A DNA stretch of 27,012 nt from Patescibacteria group bacterium (lineage in GTDB: Bacteria > Patescibacteriota > Patescibacteriia > 2-12-FULL-60-25), in NCBI GenBank assembly GCA_018817245.1, contig JAHIUG010000093.1:1-27012 (forward strand). Reading direction: 5' to 3'. A model generated the notes under the pieces. That model worked only from the letters and a program-made list of their open reading frames with translations, did no database searches and was not told the DNA's origin. Shown piece after piece: positions 13,950-22,216 of the stretch. Both the position numbers and the translations under genes were made by a program. The stretch's first letter is position 1. Each line of letters begins with the position of its first letter.

Positions 13950-14996
13950 ATGTTCGGATTTATTTTTTCCAAATTTTCTAAAGACCTTGGAGTTGATCTG
14001 GGGACGGCCAATACTTTGATTTATACAAAGAGTGGGGGAGTGACAATCAACGAACCTTCTTATGTGGCAGTGAATATGCGTAACGGACAATTGTTGGCAG
14101 TGGGGCATGAGGCAAAAGCAATGCTCGGGAAAACACCACCGCATGTTGTTGTGACGCGCCCTCTTAAAAGAGGGATCATTGCTGACTTTGAAGTAACGGA
14201 AAAAATGTTGAGATATTTCTTCGAAAGAGTGCATCGAGACAGATCCATTTTTTTGCCTCGTCCTCGAGTGGTTATAGGGGTACCGCTGGATGTTACGGAA
14301 GTTGAGCGCAAAGCCGTGGGCGATGCCGTGTTGGCAGCAGGCGCTCATGAGGTGCATATTGTTGAAGAGCCTGTGGCAGCCGCTATCGGAGTGGGGTTGC
14401 CTATCTCAGATCCTGTTGGAAATTTAATTATTGATATTGGGGGAGGCACTACTGAAATTGCTGTGATTTCATTGAACGGAGTTGTAACGGCAAAATCCAT
14501 TCCAATCGCAGGAGATGAGATGAATCGCAACATAGTTCAATACGCGCGTGACGTTTTTAACCTTTTGTTGGGAGAAGGTGTTGCTGAAGATGTGAAGATT
14601 TTAGCAGGCTCGGCAGTGGCATTGAAAGATCAAATCGATGTTCCAATGCGCGGCAGAGATCTTCTGTCAGGATTGCCCCGAGAAATTATAGTGAGTGACG
14701 GTCAAATACGTGAGTCCTTAGCAAGATCAGTAAAAGCCATAGTTGAAAATATCAAATCGATATTAGAAATTACGCCTCCGGAATTGGTGGCTGATATTTA
14801 CAGGCGCGGTATTATTTTAACCGGCGGCGGGTCTCTTTTGCGTGGGCTTGATCAAGCAATAGCTGATGGAACAGGTCTAAATATAAAAGTGGCGGAAGAT
14901 CCTCTGTCTGCAGTAGCGAGAGGAACCGGTCTTTTATTAGAGGATAAGAAACTTTTGAAGGACGTGGCAATGCCGATGTCAGATAGGATGATATGA
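13950..14996 (+). CDS. mreB: Rod-shape actin homologue MreB, 348 residues
   Basis: This is the bacterial actin that organises lateral cell-wall synthesis under the membrane. Nucleotide-binding motifs are clear: DLGTANTLIYTKSGGV (phosphate 1), VVEEPVAAAIGVGLP-like region (HIVEEPVAAAIGVGLP), IDIGGGTTEIAVISLNGVV (phosphate 2) and ILTGGGSLLRGLD (adenosine). The length is typical for the family. The N-terminus MFGFIFSKFSKDLG carries the short amphipathic stretch used for membrane contact. It is the first gene of mreB-mreC-mreD-PBP2, all on the same strand, although the spacers (180-210 bp) are unusually long and repeat-filled. Only a weak AGG precedes the ATG. Confidence 0.97.
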   Translation: MFGFIFSKFSKDLGVDLGTANTLIYTKSGGVTINEPSYVAVNMRNGQLLAVGHEAKAMLGKTPPHVVVTRPLKRGIIADFEVTEKMLRYFFERVHRDRSIFLPRPRVVIGVPLDVTEVERKAVGDAVLAAGAHEVHIVEEPVAAAIGVGLPISDPVGNLIIDIGGGTTEIAVISLNGVVTAKSIPIAGDEMNRNIVQYARDVFNLLLGEGVAEDVKILAGSAVALKDQIDVPMRGRDLLSGLPREIIVSDGQIRESLARSVKAIVENIKSILEITPPELVADIYRRGIILTGGGSLLRGLDQAIADGTGLNIKVAEDPLSAVARGTGLLLEDKKLLKDVAMPMSDRMI

Positions 14997-15002
14997 ATTT
15001 AT

Positions 15003-15030
15003 AATGACCAATCACTAATGACTAATGACG
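15003..15030. repeat. Heptanucleotide array after mreB
   Basis: Four units AATGACC, AATCACT, AATGACT, AATGACG begin seven bases after the mreB stop codon. Confidence 0.8.
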
Positions 15031-15133
15031 AATTATGGTATCGTTCTTCGATTCACAAATCGGCAAGCTCATCATTCACTCAGGGAATATTAAGTACTAA
15101 CAGTTTCTACGCCTGCTGAAGGACAGCTCATAC

Positions 15134-15168
15134 ATTCGTCATTTGACATTCGGATTTTGTCATTGTTA
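15134..15168. repeat. Degenerate heptanucleotide array before mreC
   Basis: Five units in phase, ATTCGTC, ATTTGAC, ATTCGGA, TTTTGTC, ATTGTTA, end eight bases before the mreC ATG. The unit is loose but the period of 7 is held. Confidence 0.6.
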
Positions 15169-15176
15169 CGAATCAT

Positions 15177-15989
15177 ATGTTACTAAGAAACAAAATCGGT
15201 TTATTTGTATTAATTGGTGTTTTGTTGATATCGATTTTGAAAATATCTGGATTACTGCAGCCGATTGAAGCCGCAGCACGCGTCGTATTATTGCCGGGCG
15301 CGCATTTTTTTGCCGGTATAGGTTTTAGCGTTCGTGATTCTTTAATCGGGCCTCCGGACCTTAAATTTTTAAAAGAAAGAAATCAGGAACTTGAAGCGCG
15401 TTTTGTATCTATGGCTGTTGATTATGTGAAGTTGCGTGCTTTGGAAGAAGAGAACAAATCATTAAGTGCGCTAATCAAATTTACGCAAGATTCAGGATTT
15501 GATTACGTGCCGGCTCGAATAATTTCGCGCAGCTCTGATCCAACCAACGCAAGTGTGTTGATAGACAAAGGAGCTAAAGACGGAGTTGAAACCGGAATGG
15601 CGGTTGTTGTGGGTGACGGGATTTTCGTGGGTAAAATAACCAGCTTAATGCAGAGAGTTTCGATAGTAACTCTGATTTCTGATCGAACCAGTCGTGTGGC
15701 AGCAGCATCAGTAGGCAGAAAAAATTTGTTAGGTCTTGTTGAAGGGCGCGGAAACAACGTAGCGAGATTAACACTTGTTCCGCAGGGCGAGTCTTTGGAG
15801 CCCGATGACGTAATAGTGACTGCAGGCACTGAAGACAAAGTACCCGCTAATCTGGCAATAGGTTTGGTTAATGAAGTTGAGGGTAAGCCAACAGATCCTT
15901 TTAAGAACGCCTCTCTTGAGCCTTTGGCAAAAACAGACAGTGTAGACTTGGTGTTAATATTAATGCCGTCGGCTCTTCGATCTCAGTAG
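15177..15989 (+). CDS. mreC: Rod-shape determining protein MreC, 270 residues
   Basis: MreC is a periplasm-facing scaffold that links the MreB filament to PBP2. The N-terminal membrane helix is at residues about 7-25 (IGLFVLIGVLLISILKISGL). A coiled coil follows at about 62-102 (KFLKERNQELEARF, then LRALEEENKSLSALIKF), and then the two beta-barrel domains with family phrases PARIISRSSDPTNASVLIDKG, GMAVVVGDGIFVGKI and DVIVTAGTEDKVPANLAIG. Length and order are standard. It sits between mreB and mreD. There is no Shine-Dalgarno; a degenerate heptamer array precedes the start. Confidence 0.95.
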   Translation: MLLRNKIGLFVLIGVLLISILKISGLLQPIEAAARVVLLPGAHFFAGIGFSVRDSLIGPPDLKFLKERNQELEARFVSMAVDYVKLRALEEENKSLSALIKFTQDSGFDYVPARIISRSSDPTNASVLIDKGAKDGVETGMAVVVGDGIFVGKITSLMQRVSIVTLISDRTSRVAAASVGRKNLLGLVEGRGNNVARLTLVPQGESLEPDDVIVTAGTEDKVPANLAIGLVNEVEGKPTDPFKNASLEPLAKTDSVDLVLILMPSALRSQ

Positions 15990-16030
15990 GTTTGGTGGTG
16001 TATTTGGTGTGTGTGCGGTTGCAATATTAT

Positions 16031-16133
16031 AAATTATCAATTACCAATTCTCAAATTCAATTTTAAAACATTGTTCGTATGAATCCTCAAATGTTTGTAA
16101 ATTGTAAGTTGGAAATTGAAAATTGGAAATAAT
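16031..16133. repeat. Two heptanucleotide arrays between mreC and mreD
   Basis: 16031-16065: AAATTAT, CAATTAC, CAATTCT, CAAATTC, AATTTTA. 16106-16133: AAGTTGG, AAATTGA, AAATTGG, AAATAAT. The second is roughly the reverse complement of the first (AATTGG versus CCAATT), as at 3421-3484. No gene is seen in the 213-bp spacer. Confidence 0.65.
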
Positions 16134-16199
16134 TAGTAATTCGTATATTTCGTCTTGATTCGTACTTTCGTAGACCCCCGTTCGTAATTTCGTAGACCT
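16134..16199 (+). repeat. TTCGTA/GTAGACC start-proximal element, doubled, before mreD
   Basis: Contains TAATTCGTATATTTCG, then ACTTTCGTAGACC and a second TAATTTCGTAGACC, ending four bases before the mreD ATG. It is the same element as before greA, with the GTAGACC part duplicated. Confidence 0.65.
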
Positions 16200-16202
16200 A
16201 TT

Positions 16203-16736
16203 ATGAAAAAGACATGGATTATAACAATTATCTTCGCGATATTAGTGTCTTTGTTAGAAGCAACATTTTTTACACTATTGCCTTCACCTTGGCTGTATAT
16301 ACACCCGGTCATCGCGTTTAGTGTTTTGCTTGTTGTATTAAACAAGCCCAAAGAAGCTTTTGTGTTTGCTGCGCTCAGTGGTTTTATTTTAGATTTATTT
16401 GCAGTATCTGGCGGATACTTCTCAATCGCGAGATTAAGCTTGATTATTGCGTTTGTAATTTTTTTATCTCAAAGCTTATTTACCAATCGTTCGATTTACG
16501 CCACAGTATCCTTGGTTGCGATTGCTAGAGTATTGGATCGCATTTGGATAACAGTTGGCGAAGTATTGAAGCGCGTTTTATTCAAATCAAATTTATTGGT
16601 AGACCCGCTATCATCAACCGTAATTATACTGGTATGGGACATTGCGATTGTGGCGATCGGCTTCATACTTTTGGTATTTTTCACTCGTCGAATGAAAATA
16701 AAGTTGTCTAAAGATTTAAATACATATGGAGGATAA
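16203..16736 (+). CDS. mreD: Rod-shape determining membrane protein MreD, 177 residues
   Basis: This is a small, very hydrophobic protein with about five or six membrane helices (IITIIFAILVSLLEATFF, then WLYIHPVIAFSVLLVVL, FVFAALSGFILDLFAV, LSLIIAFVIFLSQSLF and VIILVWDIAIVAIGFILLVF). Position between mreC and PBP2 and the SGFILDLFAVSG segment fit MreD, which links MreC/PBP2 to the cytoplasmic filament. The C-terminus is short and basic. It overlaps PBP2 by 11 bp, so the two are translationally coupled. Confidence 0.88.
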   Translation: MKKTWIITIIFAILVSLLEATFFTLLPSPWLYIHPVIAFSVLLVVLNKPKEAFVFAALSGFILDLFAVSGGYFSIARLSLIIAFVIFLSQSLFTNRSIYATVSLVAIARVLDRIWITVGEVLKRVLFKSNLLVDPLSSTVIILVWDIAIVAIGFILLVFFTRRMKIKLSKDLNTYGG

Positions 16737-18702
16737 TAATCCGTTTCCTTGGCGATCAGATGGCGGATTGGGTCATGGAGTTGATCTTTCTTCTGATACA
16801 ACGATTAAAACCGGGGTGATCTACGAAGGAGAAATTACCAAGATCAGCGGTCATCCTGTGTTTACGGGCCAATCCATACCAGCAAAACGCTTTACCATCT
16901 TGCTGACGATTTTGTTTCTTTTTTTGGGTATTTTGTCAGTAAGGGCATTTTGGATGCAAATTGTAAGAGGAGAATCCTATCAAGCCTTGGCTGAACTTAA
17001 CCGGTTGAGGCAGGAAGTAATTTTGCCGAGACGCGGAATTATACGAGATCGAAACGGCGTGGCTTTAGCGGAAAATATACCTTCGTTTGATGTTAGAGCA
17101 ACAGAAAGACTTTTGCCGTTTGATAACTATGACAGAGCTGAATTATTGGGGAAAGTTGGTCGCACTATTGGTTTTTCAGTAGGGGATTTGGAAAACATCT
17201 TTGAATCTTCATCTGATCCTTTTGACGGTGTGGTTTTAATGCGTGATATTCCGTACGAACAAGCTGTGTCCTTAAAAATCGTAACAGCAAATGATCCGGC
17301 CATTGAAATCGCGGTAAGCAGTAAGAGAAAATATGTTTATTCTGAAGATATAAAAAGTTTGTCGCACATACTGGGTTACGTTGGTCCGATCACAGTTGAG
17401 GAGTTGGATGAAAGACGAGCGCAGGGCTATCGTCAAATAGACAGTGTTGGAAAAACCGGTGTTGAATCAAGTTATGAAACTTTATTGCGCGGTGAGCCCG
17501 GAGAAAGATTATTGGAAGTTGACGCGCGTCACAAAATAGTTTCCATTGTGGGAGAAAAAGAACCGGTGGACGGTAAAGATTTGAATTTGAGCATTGATCT
17601 GGAACTGCAAAAAGAAACCGAGCGAGCATTATCAGACGGTATGCAAATCGCCAAGGTAAGTCGAGGAGCGGCAATAGTTATGGATCCGAGGAACGGGGAG
17701 ATTTTAGCAATTGCATCTTTGCCTGCATATGATGATAATATTTTTTCCGGTAGCATCTCTGTGTCTGATTATCAGGGACTTTTGGAAAATACGAATCATC
17801 CGCTATTGCCACGCGCGTGGGCCGGGATTTATCCGGCCGGCTCAACCATTAAACCGCTAATATCTGTAGCAGGATTGGCGGAGGGCGTGATCACGGCGAA
17901 CACAACTATTTTATCAGTGGGCGGCATTAACATAGGGCCATGGTTTTTTCCGGACTGGAAAGCTGGCGGACACGGACCTGTAAATGTGCGCTCAGCAATC
18001 GCTTGGTCAGTTAATACTTTTTTCTATTATTTGGGAGGTGGTTATGAAAGTTTTGTTGGATTGGGGGTTGATAGGATGACGGAGTGGATGGAGAAAATGG
18101 GATTGGGCAGCAAGACTGGAATTGATGTTCCGGGAGAATCAACTGGCTTTGTTCCATCTAAAGAATGGAAGCTGAAAACAAAAGGGGAGCGTTGGTTTGC
18201 CGGTGATACATACAATCTTTCAATTGGGCAGGGAGATCTTTTGGTCACGCCGCTTCAAGTCGCGTCTTTTACATCTACGATTGCGAACGGAGGGTTTATC
18301 GTTAGACCTCATTTGGTAAAAGAACAAAAAAACTCAGGAACCGAAGAACCGGAGAACAACACAGATGGTTTGACTGGTTCTGCATCAGACAATCAAAAAA
18401 CAACATTCGAATCTATTGCTCCGGCTGAGGCCGTGCAAACAGTCCGTATGGGCATGAGAGAAGCGGTTACCTATGGTTCGGGTCGCGCCTTATATGGGTT
18501 TCCAATTTCAGTGGCAGGGAAAACCGGAACAGCACAATGGCGCAATGATAGGCAAAATCACGCATGGTTTACCGCGTTTGCTCCGTTTGAAAATCCTGAG
18601 GTTGTGGTAACGGTTCTGCTGGAAGAAGGTGGAGAGGGTTCGGCCACCGCTGTTCCGGTTGCGCAAAATATTTTGTATGCTTGGTATAGGAATAGGAACT
18701 GA
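16726..18702 (+). CDS. mrdA: Penicillin-binding protein 2, elongation transpeptidase, 658 residues
   Basis: This is a class B PBP that cross-links peptidoglycan during cell elongation. A 55-residue cytoplasmic tail is followed by one membrane helix (about 56-75), a PBP dimer/pedestal region (about 95-300: RRGIIRDRNGVALAENIPSF, GKTGVESSYETLLRGEPGE), and the transpeptidase domain with all three active-site motifs: Ser373-Thr-Ile-Lys376, Ser428-Val-Asn430 and Lys599-Thr-Gly601. The start overlaps the mreD stop (ATGGAGGATAA), so coupling decides it. RodA, the usual partner, is not in the window. The stop codon lies inside an 8-bp-period repeat, and the last residues RNRN may be repeat-derived. 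Confidence 0.96.
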   Translation: MEDNNPFPWRSDGGLGHGVDLSSDTTIKTGVIYEGEITKISGHPVFTGQSIPAKRFTILLTILFLFLGILSVRAFWMQIVRGESYQALAELNRLRQEVILPRRGIIRDRNGVALAENIPSFDVRATERLLPFDNYDRAELLGKVGRTIGFSVGDLENIFESSSDPFDGVVLMRDIPYEQAVSLKIVTANDPAIEIAVSSKRKYVYSEDIKSLSHILGYVGPITVEELDERRAQGYRQIDSVGKTGVESSYETLLRGEPGERLLEVDARHKIVSIVGEKEPVDGKDLNLSIDLELQKETERALSDGMQIAKVSRGAAIVMDPRNGEILAIASLPAYDDNIFSGSISVSDYQGLLENTNHPLLPRAWAGIYPAGSTIKPLISVAGLAEGVITANTTILSVGGINIGPWFFPDWKAGGHGPVNVRSAIAWSVNTFFYYLGGGYESFVGLGVDRMTEWMEKMGLGSKTGIDVPGESTGFVPSKEWKLKTKGERWFAGDTYNLSIGQGDLLVTPLQVASFTSTIANGGFIVRPHLVKEQKNSGTEEPENNTDGLTGSASDNQKTTFESIAPAEAVQTVRMGMREAVTYGSGRALYGFPISVAGKTGTAQWRNDRQNHAWFTAFAPFENPEVVVTVLLEEGGEGSATAVPVAQNILYAWYRNRN

Positions 18703-18736
18703 AGAACTTAAGGACTTAAGAACTGAAGGACTGAGG
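18697..18736. repeat. Octanucleotide array overlapping the PBP2 stop codon
   Basis: Five 8-bp units AACTGAAG, AACTTAAG, GACTTAAG, AACTGAAG, GACTGAGG. The PBP2 TGA (18700-18702) is inside the first unit. The remaining 18737-18901 spacer shows no gene or clear signal. Confidence 0.75.
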
Positions 18737-18901
18737 AATATTCGGATGTGAGAATGTTTGTATGAGGCGGTTGTTGCTTTAGGTTCAGGTTGATGGAACA
18801 GATTAACGCGAGTGAGCTTGTTTGACAGATGAGGCATTGAGCGGTAGCCTCAAAGTTACGAGAACATAAGAGTGCAATAATAAATTTCTAATTACTAAAC
18901 G

Positions 18902-18941
18902 ATATTCGTATTTTCGTATAAGATTCGTAATTTCGTAGACC
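18902..18941 (+). promoter_or_regulatory. TATAAGAT/GTAGACC element before greA
   Basis: ATATTCGTATTTTCG, TATAAGAT, TCGTAATTTCGTAGACC, ending three bases before the greA ATG. TATAAGAT is -10-like, but no good -35 is visible at 16-18 bp. It is the cleanest copy of the recurrent start-proximal element. Confidence 0.45.
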
Positions 18942-18944
18942 ACT

Positions 18945-19406
18945 ATGAATAACAAAGTTCATTACCTAAGTCCTGAGGGACTCAAAAAACTTGAAGAAGA
19001 ATTGCATGAATTAAAAACCGTGAGACAGCGTGAGACCGCAGACAAAATTGAGGCAGCCAAAGCGCTCGGCGATCTTTCAGAAAATGCTGAATATCAGGAA
19101 GCAAAACAGGAGATGTCTTTTATTCATGGTCGCAGACAGGAGATTGAAACTATTTTGAAAAATGTAGAAATTATTAAAGAAGGAGGGTCAGACATAATTG
19201 AAATCGGCTCAAGCATAGATACGGAAATTAAAGGAGAGAATAAGAAATTTAAGATAGTTGGCTCAGAAGAAGCAGATCCTTTTGAGGGATTGATTTCCAA
19301 TGAGTCGCCTTTAGGTAGTGCGTTTTTGGGACACGGCAAAGGAGATGAGATTGAAGTTGAAACACCGGGCGGCGTGCAGGTTTATAAAATATTGTCGGTG
19401 AGCTAG
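18945..19406 (+). CDS. greA: Transcription elongation factor GreA, 153 residues
   Basis: GreA rescues backtracked RNA polymerase by stimulating transcript cleavage. The N-terminal antiparallel coiled coil (residues about 8-75) carries the tip motif GDLSENAEYQEAK with the acidic pair Asp43 and Glu46 needed for cleavage. The C-terminal FKBP-like domain reads FKIVGSEEADPFEGLISNESPLGSAFLGHGKGDEIEVETPGGVQVYKI. The length is typical. It is preceded by the TATAAGAT/GTAGACC element and followed by a hairpin and heptamer arrays, so it may be transcribed separately from lysS. Confidence 0.96.
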   Translation: MNNKVHYLSPEGLKKLEEELHELKTVRQRETADKIEAAKALGDLSENAEYQEAKQEMSFIHGRRQEIETILKNVEIIKEGGSDIIEIGSSIDTEIKGENKKFKIVGSEEADPFEGLISNESPLGSAFLGHGKGDEIEVETPGGVQVYKILSVS

Positions 19407-19445
19407 AGGTTACTCTTGACCACTTTTTAAACAGAGAGTACCCTC
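19406..19445 (+). terminator. Hairpin after greA, possible terminator
   Basis: Arms GAGGTTACTCT and AGAGTACCCTC (one mismatch) enclose an 18-nt loop, starting at the last base of the greA stop codon. No T-run follows, so intrinsic termination is doubtful. Confidence 0.3.
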
Positions 19446-19452
19446 AGGGCTG

Positions 19453-19487
19453 AACACATAACACATAACACATAACACATAACAAAT
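19453..19487. repeat. Heptanucleotide array after greA
   Basis: Units AACACAT (x4) and AACAAAT. The unit resembles part of the array at 5152 (AACACATAACACAT). Confidence 0.9.
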
Positions 19488-19506
19488 ATTCTTATTTAAG
19501 TAATAT

Positions 19507-19562
19507 GATACGTGATACGTGTTATGTGATACGTGATCCATGATCCATGATCCATGATCCAT
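19507..19562. repeat. Heptanucleotide array running into lysS
   Basis: Eight units in phase: GATACGT (x2), GTTATGT, GATACGT, GATCCAT (x4). The unit changes from GATACGT to GATCCAT inside one array. Each GATCCAT followed by G contains an ATG, and the most upstream lysS ATG (19561) is made at the last unit. Confidence 0.92.
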
Positions 19563-21063
19563 GACTATGAATACACCTGTTCCAGAGGAATCTGAGATTA
19601 GACAACAAAAACTTGAGGCTTTGAAAAAGGCAGGGGTAGATCCATATCCTTCACTCGGCACGCGTACGGCAACGTGTGCTCAGGTATTGGATAGTTTTGA
19701 TAAATGGCAAAAGGCAAAAAAGAAAATAACTCTGATTGGTAGGTTGATGACAACGCGCGTACACGGTGGCTTGATTTTTGCGGATTTAAAAGATGAAACC
19801 GGGAGGCTGCAAATTTTACTTAAGCAGGATGAGATGGATGAAAAACTTTTTCAGATATTTAACGATTGCATAGATCCCGCTGACTTTGTAGAAGTTGCGG
19901 GTATTTTGTTTACAACCAAGCGCGGTGAAAAAACTTTACAAGTTAAAAATTGGAAGATCGTGAGTAAAGCGCTTTTGCCTCTGCCTGAAAAATGGCATGG
20001 GCTTTCTGATATTGAACAGAGATTTCGCAAGAGATATCTGGATTTGATAATGAATGATGACGTGCGGGAAAGGATGGAAGCGCGCTCAAAGATTATTTCA
20101 TCAATCCGCAATTTGATGGAGGCAAGAGGTTTTATTGAAGTGGAGACTCCAACTTTGCAGCCGGTTTACGGAGGCGGATTCGCTCGTCCATTTTCCACAC
20201 ATCACAATGCACTTGACGCGGATTTTTTTCTTAGAATTTCCGATGAGATGTACTTGAAGCGCCTTTTGGTCGGTGGTTTTGAAAAGGTTTACGAAATTAC
20301 AAAAGTTTTCAGAAATGAGGGGGTTGATCGCGATCATAATCCGGAGTTCACAATGTTTGAGGCACAGATTGCGTATGAAGATTACAAGTACGGAATGGAT
20401 TTATTTGAAGAGATTTTTGAGAATGCCGCAAACACAGTCACCGGTGGTACCAAAATCAAGCATGAGGATGTTACGGTTGATCTTAAGCGTCCGTGGAAGC
20501 GAATGTCTCTGGTTGAGTCAGTGCAAAAGCTAGGTGGTTTGAAAGTTGATTTATGGAAGGATATTGAACAGGCAAAGAAAGAGTTGGGTAAACATATTGA
20601 CAAGTCAAAGAAACAGGAGTTAGATCGCATGAATACATTGGGAGAGGTGTTGGCCCTGGCCTTTGAAGAGCTTGTGGAAGAACAATTGATTCAACCCACT
20701 ATAATTTTTGATTATCCGGTTGAAGTTTCTCCATTGGCAAAGAGATCTAAAGATCCGCAGTTTGCAGAGAGATTTGAGGCCTTTGCATTAGGAAGCGAAA
20801 TCGGTAATAATTATTCGGAGCTAAATGATCCGGTGGATTTGGAACAGAGGTTTGTTGAAGAGAAAAAGAAAACCGAAGCCGGATTTGAAGAAGCTCATCA
20901 AGTTGACTATGCGTATCTTGAAGCGATAAAGCACGGGATGCCGCCATCTTGCGGATTGGGCATTGGGATTGACCGCATGGTTATGTTGTTGACCGGAGCA
21001 AAGAATATCAAAGAAGTTATACTATTTCCGACATTACGCCCTGAATCCAGAGAAACTGAATAA
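19561..21063 (+). CDS. lysS: Lysyl-tRNA synthetase, class II, 500 residues
   Basis: This enzyme charges tRNA-Lys. The N-terminal OB-fold anticodon-binding domain spans residues about 55-145 (ITLIGRLMTTRVHGGLIFADL, GRLQILLKQDEM). Class II catalytic motifs follow: motif 1 around RSKIISSIRNLMEARGFIEVETP, motif 2 VYEITKVFRNEGVDRDHNPEFT with FEAQIAYEDY, and motif 3 GLGIGIDRMVMLLTGA. The length matches the bacterial enzyme. The start is ambiguous: the ATG at 19561 arises in the last unit of a heptamer array, while the ATG two codons later (19567, MNTPVPEE) may be the ancestral start. No Shine-Dalgarno is present. Confidence 0.97.
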   Translation: MTMNTPVPEESEIRQQKLEALKKAGVDPYPSLGTRTATCAQVLDSFDKWQKAKKKITLIGRLMTTRVHGGLIFADLKDETGRLQILLKQDEMDEKLFQIFNDCIDPADFVEVAGILFTTKRGEKTLQVKNWKIVSKALLPLPEKWHGLSDIEQRFRKRYLDLIMNDDVRERMEARSKIISSIRNLMEARGFIEVETPTLQPVYGGGFARPFSTHHNALDADFFLRISDEMYLKRLLVGGFEKVYEITKVFRNEGVDRDHNPEFTMFEAQIAYEDYKYGMDLFEEIFENAANTVTGGTKIKHEDVTVDLKRPWKRMSLVESVQKLGGLKVDLWKDIEQAKKELGKHIDKSKKQELDRMNTLGEVLALAFEELVEEQLIQPTIIFDYPVEVSPLAKRSKDPQFAERFEAFALGSEIGNNYSELNDPVDLEQRFVEEKKKTEAGFEEAHQVDYAYLEAIKHGMPPSCGLGIGIDRMVMLLTGAKNIKEVILFPTLRPESRETE

Positions 21064-21140
21064 AGAGATTCGAGTTACGAATTAAGGAAGGGATTAAAAA
21101 AAATAATCATAAATATAAGTAAAAAGTCATTAATTAATAT

Positions 21141-21599
21141 ATGTCAACAGTCATGTGCTTCGGTACTTTTGACGGTCTGCACGCAGGTCATGAAGATTAT
21201 TTTAGGCAAGCGCGAGAACATGGCGACCGCTTGATCGTTGTCGTCGCTCGCGACTCTACTGTTTTTGATGTGAAAGGCGAGATGCCTTTATCAGATGAGC
21301 AAGAAAGATTTCGCGCAATAGATGAAAACGATTTGGTCGACGAAGTATTTTTAGGACATCCTGATGACAAATATTTTATTATTGAAGAGTTGCAACCAGA
21401 CATAATTTGTCTGGGGTACGATCAAGAAACATTTACCGATGAGTTGGATATAGAACTCACAAGAAGAGGTATGGCGGCAACTGTTGTGCGATGCGAACCT
21501 TATTTTCCAAACACATTTAAGTCGTCGCTTTTGCGTGGCGCACGTGTGACAAGTGACGGTTATCAGGAAGATGAGGGTGAGGACGGTATCCCGCTATGA
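21141..21599 (+). CDS. RibL-like FAD synthetase / cytidylyltransferase-family protein, 152 residues
   Basis: This is a nucleotidyltransferase of the HxGH family: GTFDGLHAGHEDYF with His14 and His17, then VVVARDSTV. The phrases VDEVFLGHPDDKYFIIEELQPDIICLGYDQ and the final YFPNTFKSSLLRG resemble the archaeal-type FAD synthetase RibL more than TagD (glycerol-3-phosphate cytidylyltransferase). Likely activity is adenylyl or cytidylyl transfer to a phosphorylated small molecule such as FMN; the substrate cannot be settled by reading. The C-terminal tail (EDEGEDGIPL) is acidic. Its stop overlaps the next start (ATGA at 21596-21599), so it is coupled to rdgB. Confidence 0.8.
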   Translation: MSTVMCFGTFDGLHAGHEDYFRQAREHGDRLIVVVARDSTVFDVKGEMPLSDEQERFRAIDENDLVDEVFLGHPDDKYFIIEELQPDIICLGYDQETFTDELDIELTRRGMAATVVRCEPYFPNTFKSSLLRGARVTSDGYQEDEGEDGIPL

Positions 21600-22216
21600 G
21601 GTTGCTGTTGGCGACAAATAACCCCGGCAAGTTAGAAATAATGAAAAAGGGCCTGGTCGGTATTCCGTGCCGGGTTTTAAGTTCGCATGAGCTTGGGCTT
21701 GATGTGGAAGAAGTTGAAGAAACCGGATCTACATTGGAAGAAAACGCAAAAATCAAAGCGCATGCATTTTTTAAAGCGTTGAAAGAGAAAGGTTTGGAAG
21801 ATGTAGCGGTTTTATCTGACGATGGAGGATTGCAGATAGATGCGCTAAATGGTGAGCCTGGAATTTACGCGCGGCGTTGGGCTGGGGAAAATGCGAGCGA
21901 CGAGGAGATTATCGCTTATACAATGAAGAGGATGGATGGTGTGCCAAAAGATGATAGGACTGCGCGGTTTACTGTTTACTTGGTTCTGATTCTGCCAGAT
22001 GGAACAGAACATGTAGTAACCGGTTCCACAGAAGGATGGATTTCTGTAGATAGCCCTGTGACCACAAAAACAAAAGGCCTGCCATATGGCGCGCTCCTCG
22101 TTGTTTCAGTAGTAAATAAGAGATTAGAAGATCTTACGATTGAAGAATGGGGCAGTACACATCGCGCTATAGCTTTAGGCAAAATTCGTGATATCATTTC
22201 AAATATGTCATCCTGA
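21596..22216 (+). CDS. rdgB: Non-canonical purine NTP pyrophosphatase (RdgB/HAM1 family), 206 residues
   Basis: The enzyme hydrolyses dITP/XTP to keep damaged purines out of DNA. Family motifs are LLLATNNPGKLEIMKKGL (residues 3-20), SDDGGLQIDALNGEPGIYARRWAGE (74-98, with catalytic-site Asp75/Asp76) and the C-terminal STHRAIAL. The usual GFGYDPIF motif is altered here to KGLPYGALLVV, so specificity may have shifted. Translation is coupled to the RibL-like gene by an ATGA overlap. The last residues MSS and the stop codon fall in a TGTCATCCTGAG repeat end, so the C-terminus appears set by an inserted repeat. Confidence 0.9.
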   Translation: MRLLLATNNPGKLEIMKKGLVGIPCRVLSSHELGLDVEEVEETGSTLEENAKIKAHAFFKALKEKGLEDVAVLSDDGGLQIDALNGEPGIYARRWAGENASDEEIIAYTMKRMDGVPKDDRTARFTVYLVLILPDGTEHVVTGSTEGWISVDSPVTTKTKGLPYGALLVVSVVNKRLEDLTIEEWGSTHRAIALGKIRDIISNMSS

